A stretch of 64,000 nucleotides of DNA from the NCBI GenBank assembly GCA_014925825.1, contig JACGCK010000059.1, positions 124,001-188,000 on the forward strand, read 5' to 3'. Source of the DNA: Pholiota molesta. Lineage: Eukaryota; Basidiomycota; Agaricomycetes; Agaricales; Strophariaceae. The notes under the pieces were generated by a model. It searched no databases, had not been told where the DNA came from, and saw only the letters and a list, made by a program, of their open reading frames with translations. Position 1 is the stretch's first letter. The number at the start of each line of letters is the position of its first letter. This document shows, one piece after another, positions 24,325 through 36,040 of the stretch. The position numbers were made by a program, and so were the translations under genes.

Positions 24325-26367
24325 TCAATAACCGAAACCTTCCCTGTGCACACTTCCCGGCTGAACATTGAACTTGGCCAGCATGTCCATGATAGAGCGT
24401 TCGAAAGCCTCAGGACCGCATAAGTAGATTTCAGTGTCTCCTTTTCCAAAGAGGCCTTTCTTATCATCGAAGAAAGATGGCTGGATGCGTCCTTGGTGCC
24501 GAGTCAAAGCAATAGACGATTCATATGAGGAGACCGGTGGGGCATTCGTAAATATATGAATCGAGAGGTCTGGCCAAGACTTAATCGAGCCAATTGCCGA
24601 CTCGAGGAGGGATACCGTAACGTCAGGTTCGTGTGTGGAGATGGCGAGGGTGATGTCGAAAGAAGAAGTAGAATTCGACTGAGCAAGGGCAGACATCATC
24701 GATAAGAAAGGTGTCACGCCAATACCGCCTGCAAACCAAAATAGATGCCGAACGTCCTTTCCATGGCCAATGTCCAACTTCGGAAGAGTCGGGAGGACGA
24801 AGTCGCCAGATATGCCAGCAATATTCACATTGAACGATAAGGGGGTCGTATTCTCCAACATCTCAGGCTTCTGTTGGAGCAGTTTCCGGACCATCTTGAA
24901 CAGCGCACCAGTGACGATGCCCCCCGGTTTTTCCCGGATCGTGAGTCGGAAGCGTTTGGTCTCAGCACCAGCCGCCTCAGCACTGGAGATTGTCCAGGTA
25001 CGGATGAAGTCGTCGTTCACGAGCTTCGGATGAGCCGGCGACATGTGCTGGTATTGCCGCGAGCCGAAGAGGGGCCGGAAATCCAGGAGCGCAGCTTGCC
25101 CCGGCACCACGCGCAGCGCAGCGGACGACTCCCACTCGAACGTCGCGATCGTGGGGCTGTGGACCATGATTCGCGTCAAAAGCGCGGTTGGCTGCTCTTC
25201 CGTTGGGAACATGTTTGCTTGTGTGGCTTCCTCGGCTAGTAGTTTGATAGGCGGGCTGTATGGGCTGCCTTGGATTTCCTCCCGCAGCTGGCGAGCCGGA
25301 AGGGCATTTTTGACGAGGGTGTATCCCGTGACGAAGACCTCTGTAAGAGTATCTTGTAGAGGCATGATCGCACGGGCTTCCGATCCAAATAGGTTCCGTG
25401 CGTTCCCAGTAAGATAAAGGATATCACCTCTTGTGAAAGAAATGAAAGTAAGCGAGGCATATGGAGTCGCCTCAACGTTTCCTAAAGATGTCATGATGCG
25501 GTTTCCTGATGTGAAGATAAATTAGAGTTTTGCGGACAAAAATAAGATTCGGGGACACACACCAGAGTAATCAGGGAGGACAACTGTGCGACCATCAGAG
25601 GGTTTCACGCGTATGAACCCTGGCCGACCGCCGCGATGGTTCATACCAAGATGGGATGGGTGTAATCGCGACTCTTCCCTCGAAGCTGCGTATGCCGTCC
25701 CAAAGAAGACCGTGTCTGATTCAAGAATAAAGGCAACGGCATCGTCCGACAGCCTTTCTTCCACCCCCAAATGGGACCTGTCTTCTACAACAACGGGAGA
25801 TGCAGCGGCGAAAGGCGTCAATTCTCGAAGAGTAATATATTTTGGACAGTTTCTATTAGAAAAACGTTTCAGCGGTAATGAACTCATTTAAGTAACGCGA
25901 ACATACCCAATAGCCTCATTGACCTCCAACTGGAGACTTAAGTGATTGTTTAGGACATTGATACTCGTGATATGCCCCGCAAACTTGTTTCTCCTACGTG
26001 TGGAAACCTCGACGCCTATCCCCGCAATTAGGTTCGAACCATTCTCGCAGTCAATGATGTCCACAGTCCTGTGAAATGGGTCGCCTTTCCACAGTTTGGC
26101 TTCGATGGATAGCGTGTTATACCGTGGATGATGAATAAAGCCAGGTTTCCCATCCTTTCCGGTAAGGATTGATCCCCAAGGACGGCCTTTGTCGTCCAAT
26201 ATGCATACGGGGACGAAAGGAAGACGGGTTGTATAGAATGTGGAATGTTGCTCCGGCATCTCGCCTTTGATAGCAGTCCATGAATGAGACGTGGATGGAA
26301 TCTTGTCCAGTCCCAGTTTCTTGCGCACAATGCGCTCTCCGCGATGCCAACCGTTGAGGGCAGTCAT
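24325..26367 (-). CDS. Fusion of PNPOx-like flavin domain(s) with a ferredoxin-NADP-reductase domain
   Basis: Three exons (25907-26367, 25563-25852, 24325-25505) give 643 residues. Residues 1 to about 330 resemble the pyridoxamine-5'-phosphate-oxidase-like split barrel: WHRGERIVRKKLG near the start, LPFVPVCILDDKGRPWGSIL, then in the second half HLGMNHRGGRPGFIRV and GNRIMTSLGNVEATPYASLT. Residues from about 358 form an FNR-like module: FAD motif RTWTISS (about 419), GGIVTGALF, NAD(P) motif FAGGIGVTPFLSMM (about 508) and YLCGPEAF (about 611). The C-terminal 2Fe-2S ferredoxin domain found in many reductases is absent; the chain ends at GSVHREGFGY. An upstream in-frame TTG is not a credible start. 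Likely a soluble flavin reductase/oxidase moving electrons from NAD(P)H; substrate unknown. Confidence 0.85.
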
Positions 26368-27881
26368 GTTGAAAGTGAGGGACAACAAAAATTAGGTTAC
26401 TATTCTGCTTTTTAGGCGGGCGTCGTTGGCTCTAATCGACGATGGCATCGGGGGCCACACAGAGATATGTCATCAATGGGCAGTATATTCGGAGGGCTGA
26501 ATGAGCGATGACTGAAAAGCTTTGTAAGATTCCAGGCGAATTCAGTAAGTCAATTTGGCTCAGGTGACTCACAGCGGAAATCCTTGCATTGTGAAAAAGT
26601 AGGCAGTGTGCCACGGCCATTTCAGAAAGAATATATTTGCCCAACAAACAATTGAACTCTCACGCGGAGGCTACACACATACTATAGACGTGATTTTGAG
26701 GTCAATATGAAAGTCTGCGTCTGAACACGTGAAAAACACCTAGAAATCCACAGACAGCGTCGCGCGCATCTTCAATGGCGTCGAAGGATGATTGAAGTTT
26801 GTAGGTTGAAATTGGAATTGTGGAAGTAGAACATGGGCGCATGAGCGTTGAACGTTGAACGTTGGACATGACAATGATGCAGACGAAGGCAGGATGAAGG
26901 CATCGTTCGAACCGTGATTTTCTCGGCTCCGGAGCCCGGAATCAAATTACCGGCAGTGCCGCATCGATGCATCAGACGTACTTATAGTTCTTTTCTCTTA
27001 TTTTCTCTGTGAAGTTCGAACAAATGTCAGGCAGGCTGAAGTCAGTCATCTTCATTCTAAATGATATCATTTTCTGATCTTACAGGGTGTGGATCTCTGA
27101 TCAGTACCTCATATACATGGTAAAGTTTAATTATGTTCGTATCCCAGTCAAATCATGATCTCAAGCTTTTTCGCGACTGCCTTAGTCCTGGTCTGCTACA
27201 GTTTTTCAAATAGTGTCTTGACAAATAACCAACCGACACAGACACTGACCACGGAAGCCGTAGATGGCATGTATATACTCGTGCGAAGATGCATGCAAGG
27301 CAGATGAGTCTTGAGCTTGAGGAACCAAGTCAGTTACTTCTTCAACGTATGTATCTAACTTGTTTTTCTTACCTATCTCAGAATAACATCTCATCACGAA
27401 CGCATCAGAAGCTCGAGTGCTTTGGCTTCAATAGTCCTTATCTAGAGGACAATCGACAGATCAGTTGACTTCCACGCAATGGCCGCCATGTGCCTTCTAA
27501 ATTCAAGTTCTAATATGGCTGGACATCAAGTTCTCTGTTACTCCGCCCTTGGTGAGAAAGGCAAGCCATAGCCTCTCTACAAGTGTTGAAGCCACCCTAT
27601 TATTTCCCCTTCGTCCTGTCTGGCGCTCTAGAACGCAAGATACTTGCAAGATACAGCGCACGGCCAGTGCGTAGACCGATGAATCGGTCAGCGCGATACA
27701 AACTCTCACGACGACGAGCCTAAATCACAAAACAGGGAAGAATCCGTGAGATACGGATGCGTCATTGTTTAGAGCTGCCAAGCATGTCAGGGTTGTTCGG
27801 CCCTTGACGAAGGCCCTTATTACGCAGGGACATCCATTACAGAGAGAATCTGCAATTTCTCAAATTTCCGTTCCGACCATT
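26368..27881. other. Divergent intergenic region (PNPOx-FNR fusion / D-lactate dehydrogenase)
   Basis: 1.5 kb between two divergently transcribed redox genes. Small direct repeat GTTGAACGTTGAACGTTGGAC at 26845-26867. Pyrimidine-rich tract at 26990-27010. No gene recognised; the open frame continuing upstream of the D-lactate dehydrogenase ATG begins at a TTG. Confidence 0.5.
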
Positions 27882-30335
27882 ATGATCCCTCGTCTTCCTC
27901 CATCCACACTGTGTTTTCAGCCCCTTCGTCGCCACTCTCTATCGCATCTTCCCAAATTTACCCACGAGCTCGTTGTGCGGAGATATTCGTCACCAAATAC
28001 AGCCGTTCCTCGCGATGCCGACGTTCCCCATATGTCGGAGAAGGCCAAATCAGGCAGCAGGCGCCTCAGGCGGCCGTTCGGTGTGGTTTCGCTGCTGCTG
28101 ACCGCGTCGATTTTGAGTGCTGCCATAGGGTACTCTCTGGCTAAGAGATATGCACTGAACGCTTCCTTGGATGTCCCTGATTGCCCGAAATTTGGATCCC
28201 CAGACGACTTCAAAAAGGCGATCGCAGAACTACGACGAACATTCCCCAACGATAAATCAGTGTCTACAGATCTTGATGACCTCCATGGCCATGGATTCTC
28301 AAGCGGTGACTATCTCCCAGGTGAATTCCTTTCCCTCATTTGTAGGAGGCGTCTGATTTTTTTTGCATCCAAGTAACACCCCACAGCGTCATCGTCTACC
28401 CTGAGTCCACAGAGGACGTTGTGAAGATCGTGAAAATAGCCACAAAATATCGCATGCCCGTCGTTCCCTACTCTGGTGCGACTAGTCTGGAGGGCCATTT
28501 CCGCGGCGTATGTCTCCGCATTATACATCACATTTTTATCACTCAATGGCGTTCTTATTCTTGTCCACCACAAAAATAGCACAAAGCCGGCGGCATTTGT
28601 ATAGACCTCAACCGCATGGACAGAATTCTGGAAATTAATGGTAAGTTCGTCGCCGCGTTTATGTCGTCCACTATAAGTATTTCACTTAATGCGTTGCAAC
28701 CAATTGATATAGAGGATGACTCGGATTTGATTTGCCAGGCAGGCGTAGGATGGATGGACATTAACGAGACGTTGAAGCAGAAAGGTCTGATTTATTTATT
28801 CACTGTGTTCCCATTCAATAACGTATTGAATGTTATTTTTATAGGCATTCCTTTATTCTTTCCTGTATGGACCACTTCATTACCTGCAAAGCCACTGGCT
28901 CAAGGTGATTCGTGTAGATTGATCCTGGCCCAGGCGCGGCTTTAGGAGGAATGCTGAGTACTGGATGTTCTGGGAGTGAGTTTCAAAGCAGTCCTTTCGT
29001 TCTGATGCTCCAACGTACCTTCTGAAACTATAGCAAACGCTGTGCGCTACGGAACTGCCAAGGGTGAATGGTTCTTGAACGCAGTATGCCCTACCCATAT
29101 GTCGCTTTGTGTCCATCGAACACCCGCTGACCATTGTCATCGTCAGACTGTCGTTCTGCCCTCAGGCGAAGTTATAAAAACCAGGCGCCGGTCGCGAAAA
29201 TCTGCTGCTGGCTTCGACACTACGAAGCTATTCATCGGGGCTGAAGGTACTCTGGGTATCGTGACGGAAGGTATGTGGGCCGCGGATGACGGCTGCTTTC
29301 GCGCTCTGATCGCTTGGCCAGTCACCATTCGTCTAGCGCCCGTCCTTCCTACGAATGTCGCGGTGGTCCATTTTCCCGACGTCCGCTCTGCGACAGCCGC
29401 CTCCATTGAAGTCATAAACCAAGGCGTTGGTATTCGTGAGTATTTAAACTGCAATCGACCACATTTACCTCACTGACTTTGATTCAGAATGCGTCGAGCT
29501 GCTAGACGCTATTTCGATGAAAGCGATAAACAATTACGGCAAGTCGGCGAGAGAATGGCCGGAAAAAGACAGTCTGTTTTTCAAGTTCCAGGGACCGACA
29601 CCAGCATCTTTGAAAGAGACAGCGGCTATTGTGCAGCGCGTTGTCGCGAAGCATGGAGGTTCTGGATTTGCGTTGGCGAGGAACGAGAAGGAGGCAGATG
29701 AGCTATGGGCGGATAGGAAGAACATATATTTCTCGGGACTTTCGCTCCTTCCGGGCGGTCGAGGCATTCCTACAGATGTCTGGTGAGTCCTCCTTCGATC
29801 GCACAAGAAACCAAGGTTCTAATTCAACTAATGCAGCGTTCCTGTATCGAAATTGCCAGAGCTTATTGCAGAAACGGCGAAGGACCTGGAAGACGTTGGG
29901 CTGATATATAGCATCGTTGGGCACGTTGGAGATGGGAACTTCCACGCGCTGGTGTTATTCAAGACGGATGAAGAGTTCAAGCGAGCGAAGGAGGCTGCGA
30001 GAAGGATTGCGCATCGCGCGATCGCTCTTGATGGAACATGTACGTAGCAGTTCGTTCAGCGTCTTGAGTCTGCAATATGCTGACCTATGCATGATAGGTA
30101 CTGGAGAACATGGCGTCGGGCTAGGGAAGAAAGAATATTTGATAGAAGAACTAGGAGAAGGAACGGTGGAACTGATGAAAACTATCAAACGTTCCATGGA
30201 TCCTCTGGGATTATTCAATCCAGGAAAGGTAAGCTACAAAGCCATTCGTCGAGCTTTCACTTGCTAAGCAATATCTTCCTTAATTAGCTATATCCTGACC
30301 CACCTTCCAAGGATAGAGGGGAAAGATCACAATAA
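27882..30335 (+). CDS. Mitochondrial FAD-linked D-lactate dehydrogenase (cytochrome c type)
   Basis: Oxidises D-lactate to pyruvate at the inner mitochondrial membrane, passing electrons to cytochrome c; it is also the last step of methylglyoxal detoxification. The start MIPRLPPSTLCFQPLRRHS begins an Arg-rich presequence. A transmembrane anchor lies at residues 66-86 (FGVVSLLLTASILSAAIGY), as in Dld1. The FAD-binding PCMH domain shows VVPYSGATSLEGHFRG, KAGGICIDLNRMDRIL, GGMLSTGCSGTNAVRYGT and GAEGTLGIVTE. The C-terminal FAD-oxidase domain shows GHVGDGNFHALV and GTGEHGVGLGKKEYL with the conserved His, ending FNPGK-LYPDPPSKDRGERSQ after the last intron. About ten introns. Convergent with glyoxal oxidase 2 (196 bp apart) and within 8 kb of the JEN-like permease. 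Confidence 0.92.
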
Positions 30336-30531
30336 CGACATCTGTGACAATGCCTATTTCTTTCATGCGAACTGAGGTTTTTATGTATGCTGGATGCAGG
30401 TAGACGGGTTGGGACGCCAGAGGTAGCATCGTGGAGTTACTTTCTTTTTTGTACTCGATTACAAACGTGTGTTGTACAGAATCTGAATGGTAAGCAACAT
30501 TGTAATAACACTAAATACAATTTTTCTTTTA

Positions 30532-32707
30532 TCACAGCAGGGACGGAAGCTTAATGCCTTGGTCGGCTACTGGAGGCGTCGCACCAGTTCCAACCATAAC
30601 ATTTGCCCCTTTGCTAGTCACGTCGTCGATAGTCACGAAGATGAAGGCTGCATAAGAAGTTGCATCAGAACACCAGAGTCAATAGCGCATGGGAGATATC
30701 AAGAAATACCTGGGCCCGGTGGGTAAACCCTGTTGTTCGGTGGGCTCGTAATGGTGAGACTCTTGCGGTTTGGAGCAAGCTCCGCGTCCATGAAGACAAG
30801 TCGTGAGCTCGAGTGGAAGGCGTGAGAGGAGAACCCGAGGTCCATGAGAGCGACTGTGGATTGAAAAACGAAACCCGATTAACCGAAATCAGCAACGATC
30901 CAGACTTCGGCGGCAGATGACCAAGCGCTATAGAAGGATTTCGCACCTTTGATGGACAACGCTTGGAGGTTCCGCGGGATATCGATGTCAATAGTGAATT
31001 TTTTGTTGAACCCGATCTTGGATGGGACGTTGGACAGTATGGGCCGCTCCTCCGACATGAAGGGAGGGTTCAGGTATTCAACCCGGAATTCACTGTAGGA
31101 GCGGAGTCAGATAAAGCAACATAGAGTGGGTAGAAATGAGAATATATTCACGTGTGGAATTCGCCGGTACCGTTTACAACTTGACCGTTGGGATTGGATC
31201 CGGCAATGAAGATGTTTCTGCATAAGCGGAAGAGTAATATTAGTTTCAGGATCACAAAAGAACGTTCGAGAATGGATGCATACCCATTGGGTGTCAAAGT
31301 CGTAGTGGAGTGGTACAGACGAGGTATATCAGTTGTAGGCATGTTCTTGTTACTGATTCTTTGGCCCAGAGGTAATTGTGGGTTGTACAACGACGGCGTG
31401 AAACTATAAGATAATCAGAATTGTCAGTCTTGGCATGAAGAAAAGGCACAGGGGGAGACATACGCAGGATGGTCGGCATTGGATTGGAATCCAACGGCAT
31501 CTGGGACAGTACCGAAGGCGGCGTAGCCAGTTTGCCCGCCGTTGACGATGAGGACTTGGCCATCAGGCAAGAGGAGAAGCTCGGGCATGATGCGCGCTTC
31601 GAGCATCTTCTCGACTTGCCACCCTTTTTTGATGCCTTCGGGAGTAATCATGAGGCGACTGCATTGATCAGAGGCAGGATCTTGGGAAGACAAGTTGGCA
31701 GGCTGGATGAGAGTGTTAGTAGGGGATCCGCCACAGACGAGCACTTCTGGGGTATACAAGGGAGGAGAGAGCGGGAGCAGAGTTGCAGAGCCATCAAGTG
31801 GGTTCGTGACAGTGATACCATTCGGAATGTCGGGAAGGATAGTCTCGGTTTTCGCCTCAATATCATATATGATAGTTTGGTTGCCCGCTACCATTAATAC
31901 TTTGCCATCTGGAAGACCGAAAACACTAAAGTGCGTGTCAGTTTTGCAAGGACTCCGTTTCCTAATTCACTCACCGAGGGAACAAGTTGGCTGGAAGACT
32001 TCTGTTGAGGAACTCTGATGGTCGGGGAACACCACCATCCTTGGGAGGGAAAAACTCGAAGCTGTTGACAGGATCGGTGTTATAGAATGGCGTTCGTTCA
32101 TGAATACCACCAACAACCATCTATAGATGACCGAAAGGTGAGAATAGCAGATAAGCTAGTATGATATTAATTACCAATGAACCATCGAAAATTCGCAAGC
32201 TAGACGGATACCATCTCGTCTCCTCTAGATGAAGAACCGCAGGATCGTCGAATAGCGTGCAGTTCAAGCCAGCTGGATCAGCACACGGCTCGAAAACACG
32301 AATCGACATCCTTCCATCTGTAGCAGCTGTGATAGCGGGAATATTTCCTCCTACACTGACCTAAAAAGAGACGGGTTCAGCTACAATCACAATTTAGGAA
32401 TAACTGGCCTTACCATGGTACCGTTGCTTAAGAAACCTCCGGATGCGCAAAAAGTATCGGAAACAACAAGCAATGGGCTTGCTGTGTTTGTTTCAAGGTT
32501 CCATAATGCACCCCAAGCAGGGTTGTTGTTGATCATCAGCGGGTCGTTGGACGCTCTGTCGAACAAAATAGCGAGAGTCGGGGATACAATCATCGCCTCG
32601 AGAGCAAGGACACCGGATGTTCCGTTCTGAACAAAATTCCATCCCGCCCCAAGAGCTGAGGATGCGCCCAAGGCGATTGAAAAGAGTACCGCGTGCACAG
32701 TTCGCAT
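30532..32707 (-). CDS. Glyoxal oxidase 2 (copper radical oxidase, AA5_1)
   Basis: Second secreted copper radical oxidase. The signal peptide [20 protein letters not shown] is followed by [12 protein letters not shown]. Cys87 lies in [10 protein letters not shown]; the cross-link Tyr region is [13 protein letters not shown]; copper ligands are Tyr-His in [13 protein letters not shown] and His in [18 protein letters not shown]. The C-terminal segment reads [12 protein letters not shown] and ends [11 protein letters not shown]. The intron layout matches glyoxal oxidase 1, showing descent from one ancestral gene, but protein divergence is considerable, so the duplication is not recent. A relic of a third copy lies at about 35200-36040. 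Product H2O2 would be extracellular. Convergent neighbour is the D-lactate dehydrogenase gene. Confidence 0.9.
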
Positions 32708-33818
32708 CGTTACACCGAATTTTCCGAGCTTGTAAAAGGAGGTGAACACTGGCGTGCCTGGGAGACGAAAGAGGTCTTTATACTTACCAGTCTGCCATCT
32801 AACCGTGCGTATACACCAAATAAGAATGCGACAGCAGGATGGGTAATAACCGCTAAAATATAGAAAATCCCATCTCAAACAAACATCGTACCACCAACAT
32901 GACGGTATGACTATTTCTTGCCAAGTCAGTTTCAACAGATGATCGGCCTGCGGAATGCTTGTTTTCCCAGTACGTCGAGAAGAATGAACCCAGATTGTCT
33001 TCGGACGCATGTCCAAAGATATGATCATCGCGAGCCCACGGAAATGTTCTCAAGGGTACCCTACCTATTTCATGGGATATCCCATTTAGCAGTACTACAC
33101 GATAATAAATTTGAGAGTTCTCTTACCGTGTTTTCTCCCATGCTTTCGGAATGGAAGAATTGCTACGAGGCCGGTTCAAAATTTAGGTCATTTTCCTAGT
33201 GCCTCCGACATGTTCAGAGCCCTCGGCACCTGAAAATTTCTCGTCCCGAATTATCATGAGCAAGACATAAGAAATGGCAAGATTTGGATGTCCCAATAGT
33301 CTAAATTGGAGGAAGTGTTGGAGACTGGCATGGCATTGAAGTGGTATGTAGTTGACCTCGACGAACGGACCGGCTTGGAAAGCAACCGGCCCTATTCTGA
33401 AAATATTATGTAAGTATTTCGGTGTGTCCCACTGTCCTCGGTCCCCGATGTTGTGTTGGGCGGCTTAGGTTGAAATAGCCCACTGTCGGCTGAAGCGATT
33501 CTTCTAGTGAAGACCATAATCTGGCAAGTGTGTACTCATCTGAAGTATCCCAGTGAAGCTTGTGCAAGATACGAACATGAAAGGCCATGTCATTTTGCGC
33601 AATGACACCCAAATGTTGCCCAAATGAGTTGAAATGACACCTTTGTTAGCTCAAACTAATTTACAAGGATTCGACGGTACAATTATCAGAACCAATTTTT
33701 CACAGTAACATTCAAACTCGAAATTCGCGCTTCGCATTCTATATTTTAAAACATGTCGATGAGCTAGGAACAAAAACGAGCAATATTAGGTGACATACCA
33801 TTGTCTTCGCATCGCACA
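32708..33818. other. Intergenic upstream of glyoxal oxidase 2
   Basis: 1.1 kb, promoter side of glyoxal oxidase 2. The codon-continuous frame running upstream of its ATG to 33028 contains no signal peptide and is probably chance. No other gene seen. Confidence 0.45.
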
Positions 33819-34654
33819 TCATGGTTCAAAATCTTTCGGAAGAAGCAAGATAGCTTGCAGAATTTTACCCATGTGCGTTGACTGAAAGCCCATGCCCTTC
33901 CTTCGCAACCCGAAGAGAATCTTCAGCAATGGTAAGGGGCTTTTATTGAACAAGCACACGGCCGTCATCTCCTTTGTCTGTCCTTTTCTAGGAATAAACC
34001 GATCGCTTTCCACAGAGGTGTTTGCCTCCGATTCGCTTGAGGAGATGCCAAGGAGCAGGCAGAGACGAAGATACGTCTCATAATTGTCGAAATAGAGCTG
34101 GCCAGCCCAGATGTCAAGCTGATATCCTAAGTCGTTGGATAAGGAGGGACGATCGGTGTTTTGAGGGTTGAACGGCGGGATGCAGTAGAAGGCAAGATCA
34201 TCGAATGACTTCATCGATTGAGCGGTCCGAGGAGCATAGACGTGCAAGCGAACACTTCGGCTCTTGCGAATGTTCTCCAAGAGAGCATTGACCTCGTATG
34301 GGCTCATCACAATCCGAAGATGAGAGATGATCCAGTTGACAGAACGCAGGTACTCGGTGAGAGCACAAGTCTCCTTTTTGCTCATTGTTGTCGTCACAAA
34401 GTCTCGTGTAGCTAGCAAACGCTCCCTCCTTGGATTTTGAGGGGCCATCACATCGGAGGCGCAACGAAGAGGAGCCATAAGCGGCAAGAAAGCATTAGAG
34501 TCGACCGGGATGATGCCATGTTCGACAAAAGTTCGGACCTCTCGATGTAGTTCATGCACAGCAGCTGGTACTTCTGGCGGCCTCTCCACTGAGTTAGGAC
34601 TCCTCCTCGACCTCGTGACTAACCTCCCTTTCTAAGTTCTTGCTCTTCTGCCAT
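33819..34654 (-). CDS. C-terminal fragment of a DUF3638/DUF3645-type giant fungal protein
   Basis: Two exons (34624-34654 and 33819-34588) give 266 residues, MAEEQELRKG-VERPPEVPA and onward. The segments HREVRTFVEHGIIP, VMSPYEVNALLENIRKSRSV, RLHVYAPRTAQSMKSFDDL and LDIWAGQLYFDNYETYLRLC match, from memory, the extreme C-terminus of very large fungal proteins annotated with DUF3638 and DUF3645 (putative ubiquitin-hydrolase-like). Here only that tail exists; no upstream exons are found in the 2.2 kb before it. The short first exon may be a chance ATG inside a former long exon. The tail continues for about 65 residues beyond LCLLLG, with basic segments. Either a small orphan gene or a truncated relic; function unknown. 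Confidence 0.55.
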
Positions 34655-35199
34655 AGGTTCGTGACTTGAATCATGATGGTTACGAGTTGAGTTGGGGGAT
34701 GAAAAATCAGAGGCATCTGAACCGTGGGCAGTTATGGGCGCCTATCGCGATAACAAGCAACAACATCAACTGGAATGACCATGAGGCCGAGGTGTTACGG
34801 TTCTGTCTGGTTCTGTCCAGTGCGTCGCACGGACTCGCACGGCCCGTGGTGAAAGCTCTCGGCCCAATGCTGAAATGGCAAAGTTAGTCTATAGAAAAAA
34901 CATGTCCCAGATGTTACTCACCAGCGCACCATTATCTTTTTAGGTCCTTTTATCGACTAGCGGTAGAGAACAGCGCAGAGGCAATGCAGAATTTGGGATT
35001 TCGTGACTGTGACCAAAGATCCTAAGTATCGCGTGACACGTGTCGCTTATCAGGGAGGAATTGGTTCCGCCGCCGCTGCTTCGCCATAAAGACTGCCATT
35101 AAATCGTCGCAACAGGTATTGAACGCTATGAGCTATGCAGCTGAGTTCGTCGTTGTGTTAATGAGATCCCGCTTTGGCTGGAACGGCATATTTACTGGC
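34655..35199. other. Intergenic, nothing recognised
   Basis: Upstream flank of the DUF3638-type fragment. No exon of the larger parent gene could be seen. Confidence 0.45.
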
Positions 35200-36040
35200 A
35201 GCATTTGTCCATGCATGTCAAATGCATGTGTTGGTGGGCGATTGGCGATGGAGAAGTAATCGCACGGCGGTGGGCACTTGGTATACCACCCGAGACAATG
35301 CTTTGAGGCTCCGTGGTATCAATGATATCGATGGTGGATAGCAATTTTCGGCGGACGTTGGACAGAACGGCTCGTGGTTCGGGTGTGAAAGGAAGATTCA
35401 CTTATTCGCCCACGAAACCATGCCAGACTCGGAGCAAATGCAACTATGTTCGTAGTACGTCAGAACTTTTGAATAGTAGTTGAAAATGAGAAATTACGCT
35501 CACACGTGAAAATCGCCGGTAGCCTTTGCAACTTGATCATTGGAATCGAATTCAGCAATGAGGATGTTCTCTTTCAGAAGGCAATTTTGATTTCAACAGC
35601 GTAAATGGGCTTTAGGCAGGGATGTTTACCTGTTGGGGCGGAGACATACGCAGCACAACCGGCATTGAATTGTCAATACAGAAGGTGGCTTTGACGATCA
35701 GAGTTTTTCACGAGGAAATAAGAGGGGCTTGCGCTTGAATGCGCTTCTTCGAGCTTCGAGTTATCGAATGGCTTCTCGGAGGTGACAATGTTGACAATGT
35801 CCAGCAGGGTCGTCTTGGTATTTTCCTCCACAGTGTATATCATCGATTGACCGTTCATCGTTTATTTGCCGTCCACTATCCACACTTTGCCAACTGGAAG
35901 ACCAAAAACACTAGAGAGCGTGTTATTTTCACAAGAACATCTCCTCTTTAGAATTGACTTACCGAGGGGGGAAATTTGTTAGGAACTCTGATCTCCGCAA
36001 CAATCGCCATCCTCGCGAGAAGGACTTAAACACGCGTGTC
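35200..36040 (-). pseudogene. Relic of a third glyoxal oxidase
   Basis: Segments align in order with glyoxal oxidase 2. 35330-35410 (ACGTTGGACAGAACGG, GTGAAAGGAAGATTCA) corresponds to about 31025-31085. 35500-35580 (TGAAAATCGCCGGTAGC ... GCAATGAGGATGTT) corresponds to 31145-31217. 35640-35685 (GACATACGCAGCACAACC) corresponds to 31458-31500. 35815-36000 (the region encoding NGQSMIYTVEENTKTTL, then CTTTGCCAACTGGAAGACC, the next intron and GGAACTCTGAT) corresponds to 31848-32015. Large deletions remove the Tyr-His copper site and much of the middle, the signal peptide and Cys exon are not found, and frames are broken. Clearly non-functional. It is closer to copy 2 than to copy 1. Confidence 0.8.
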
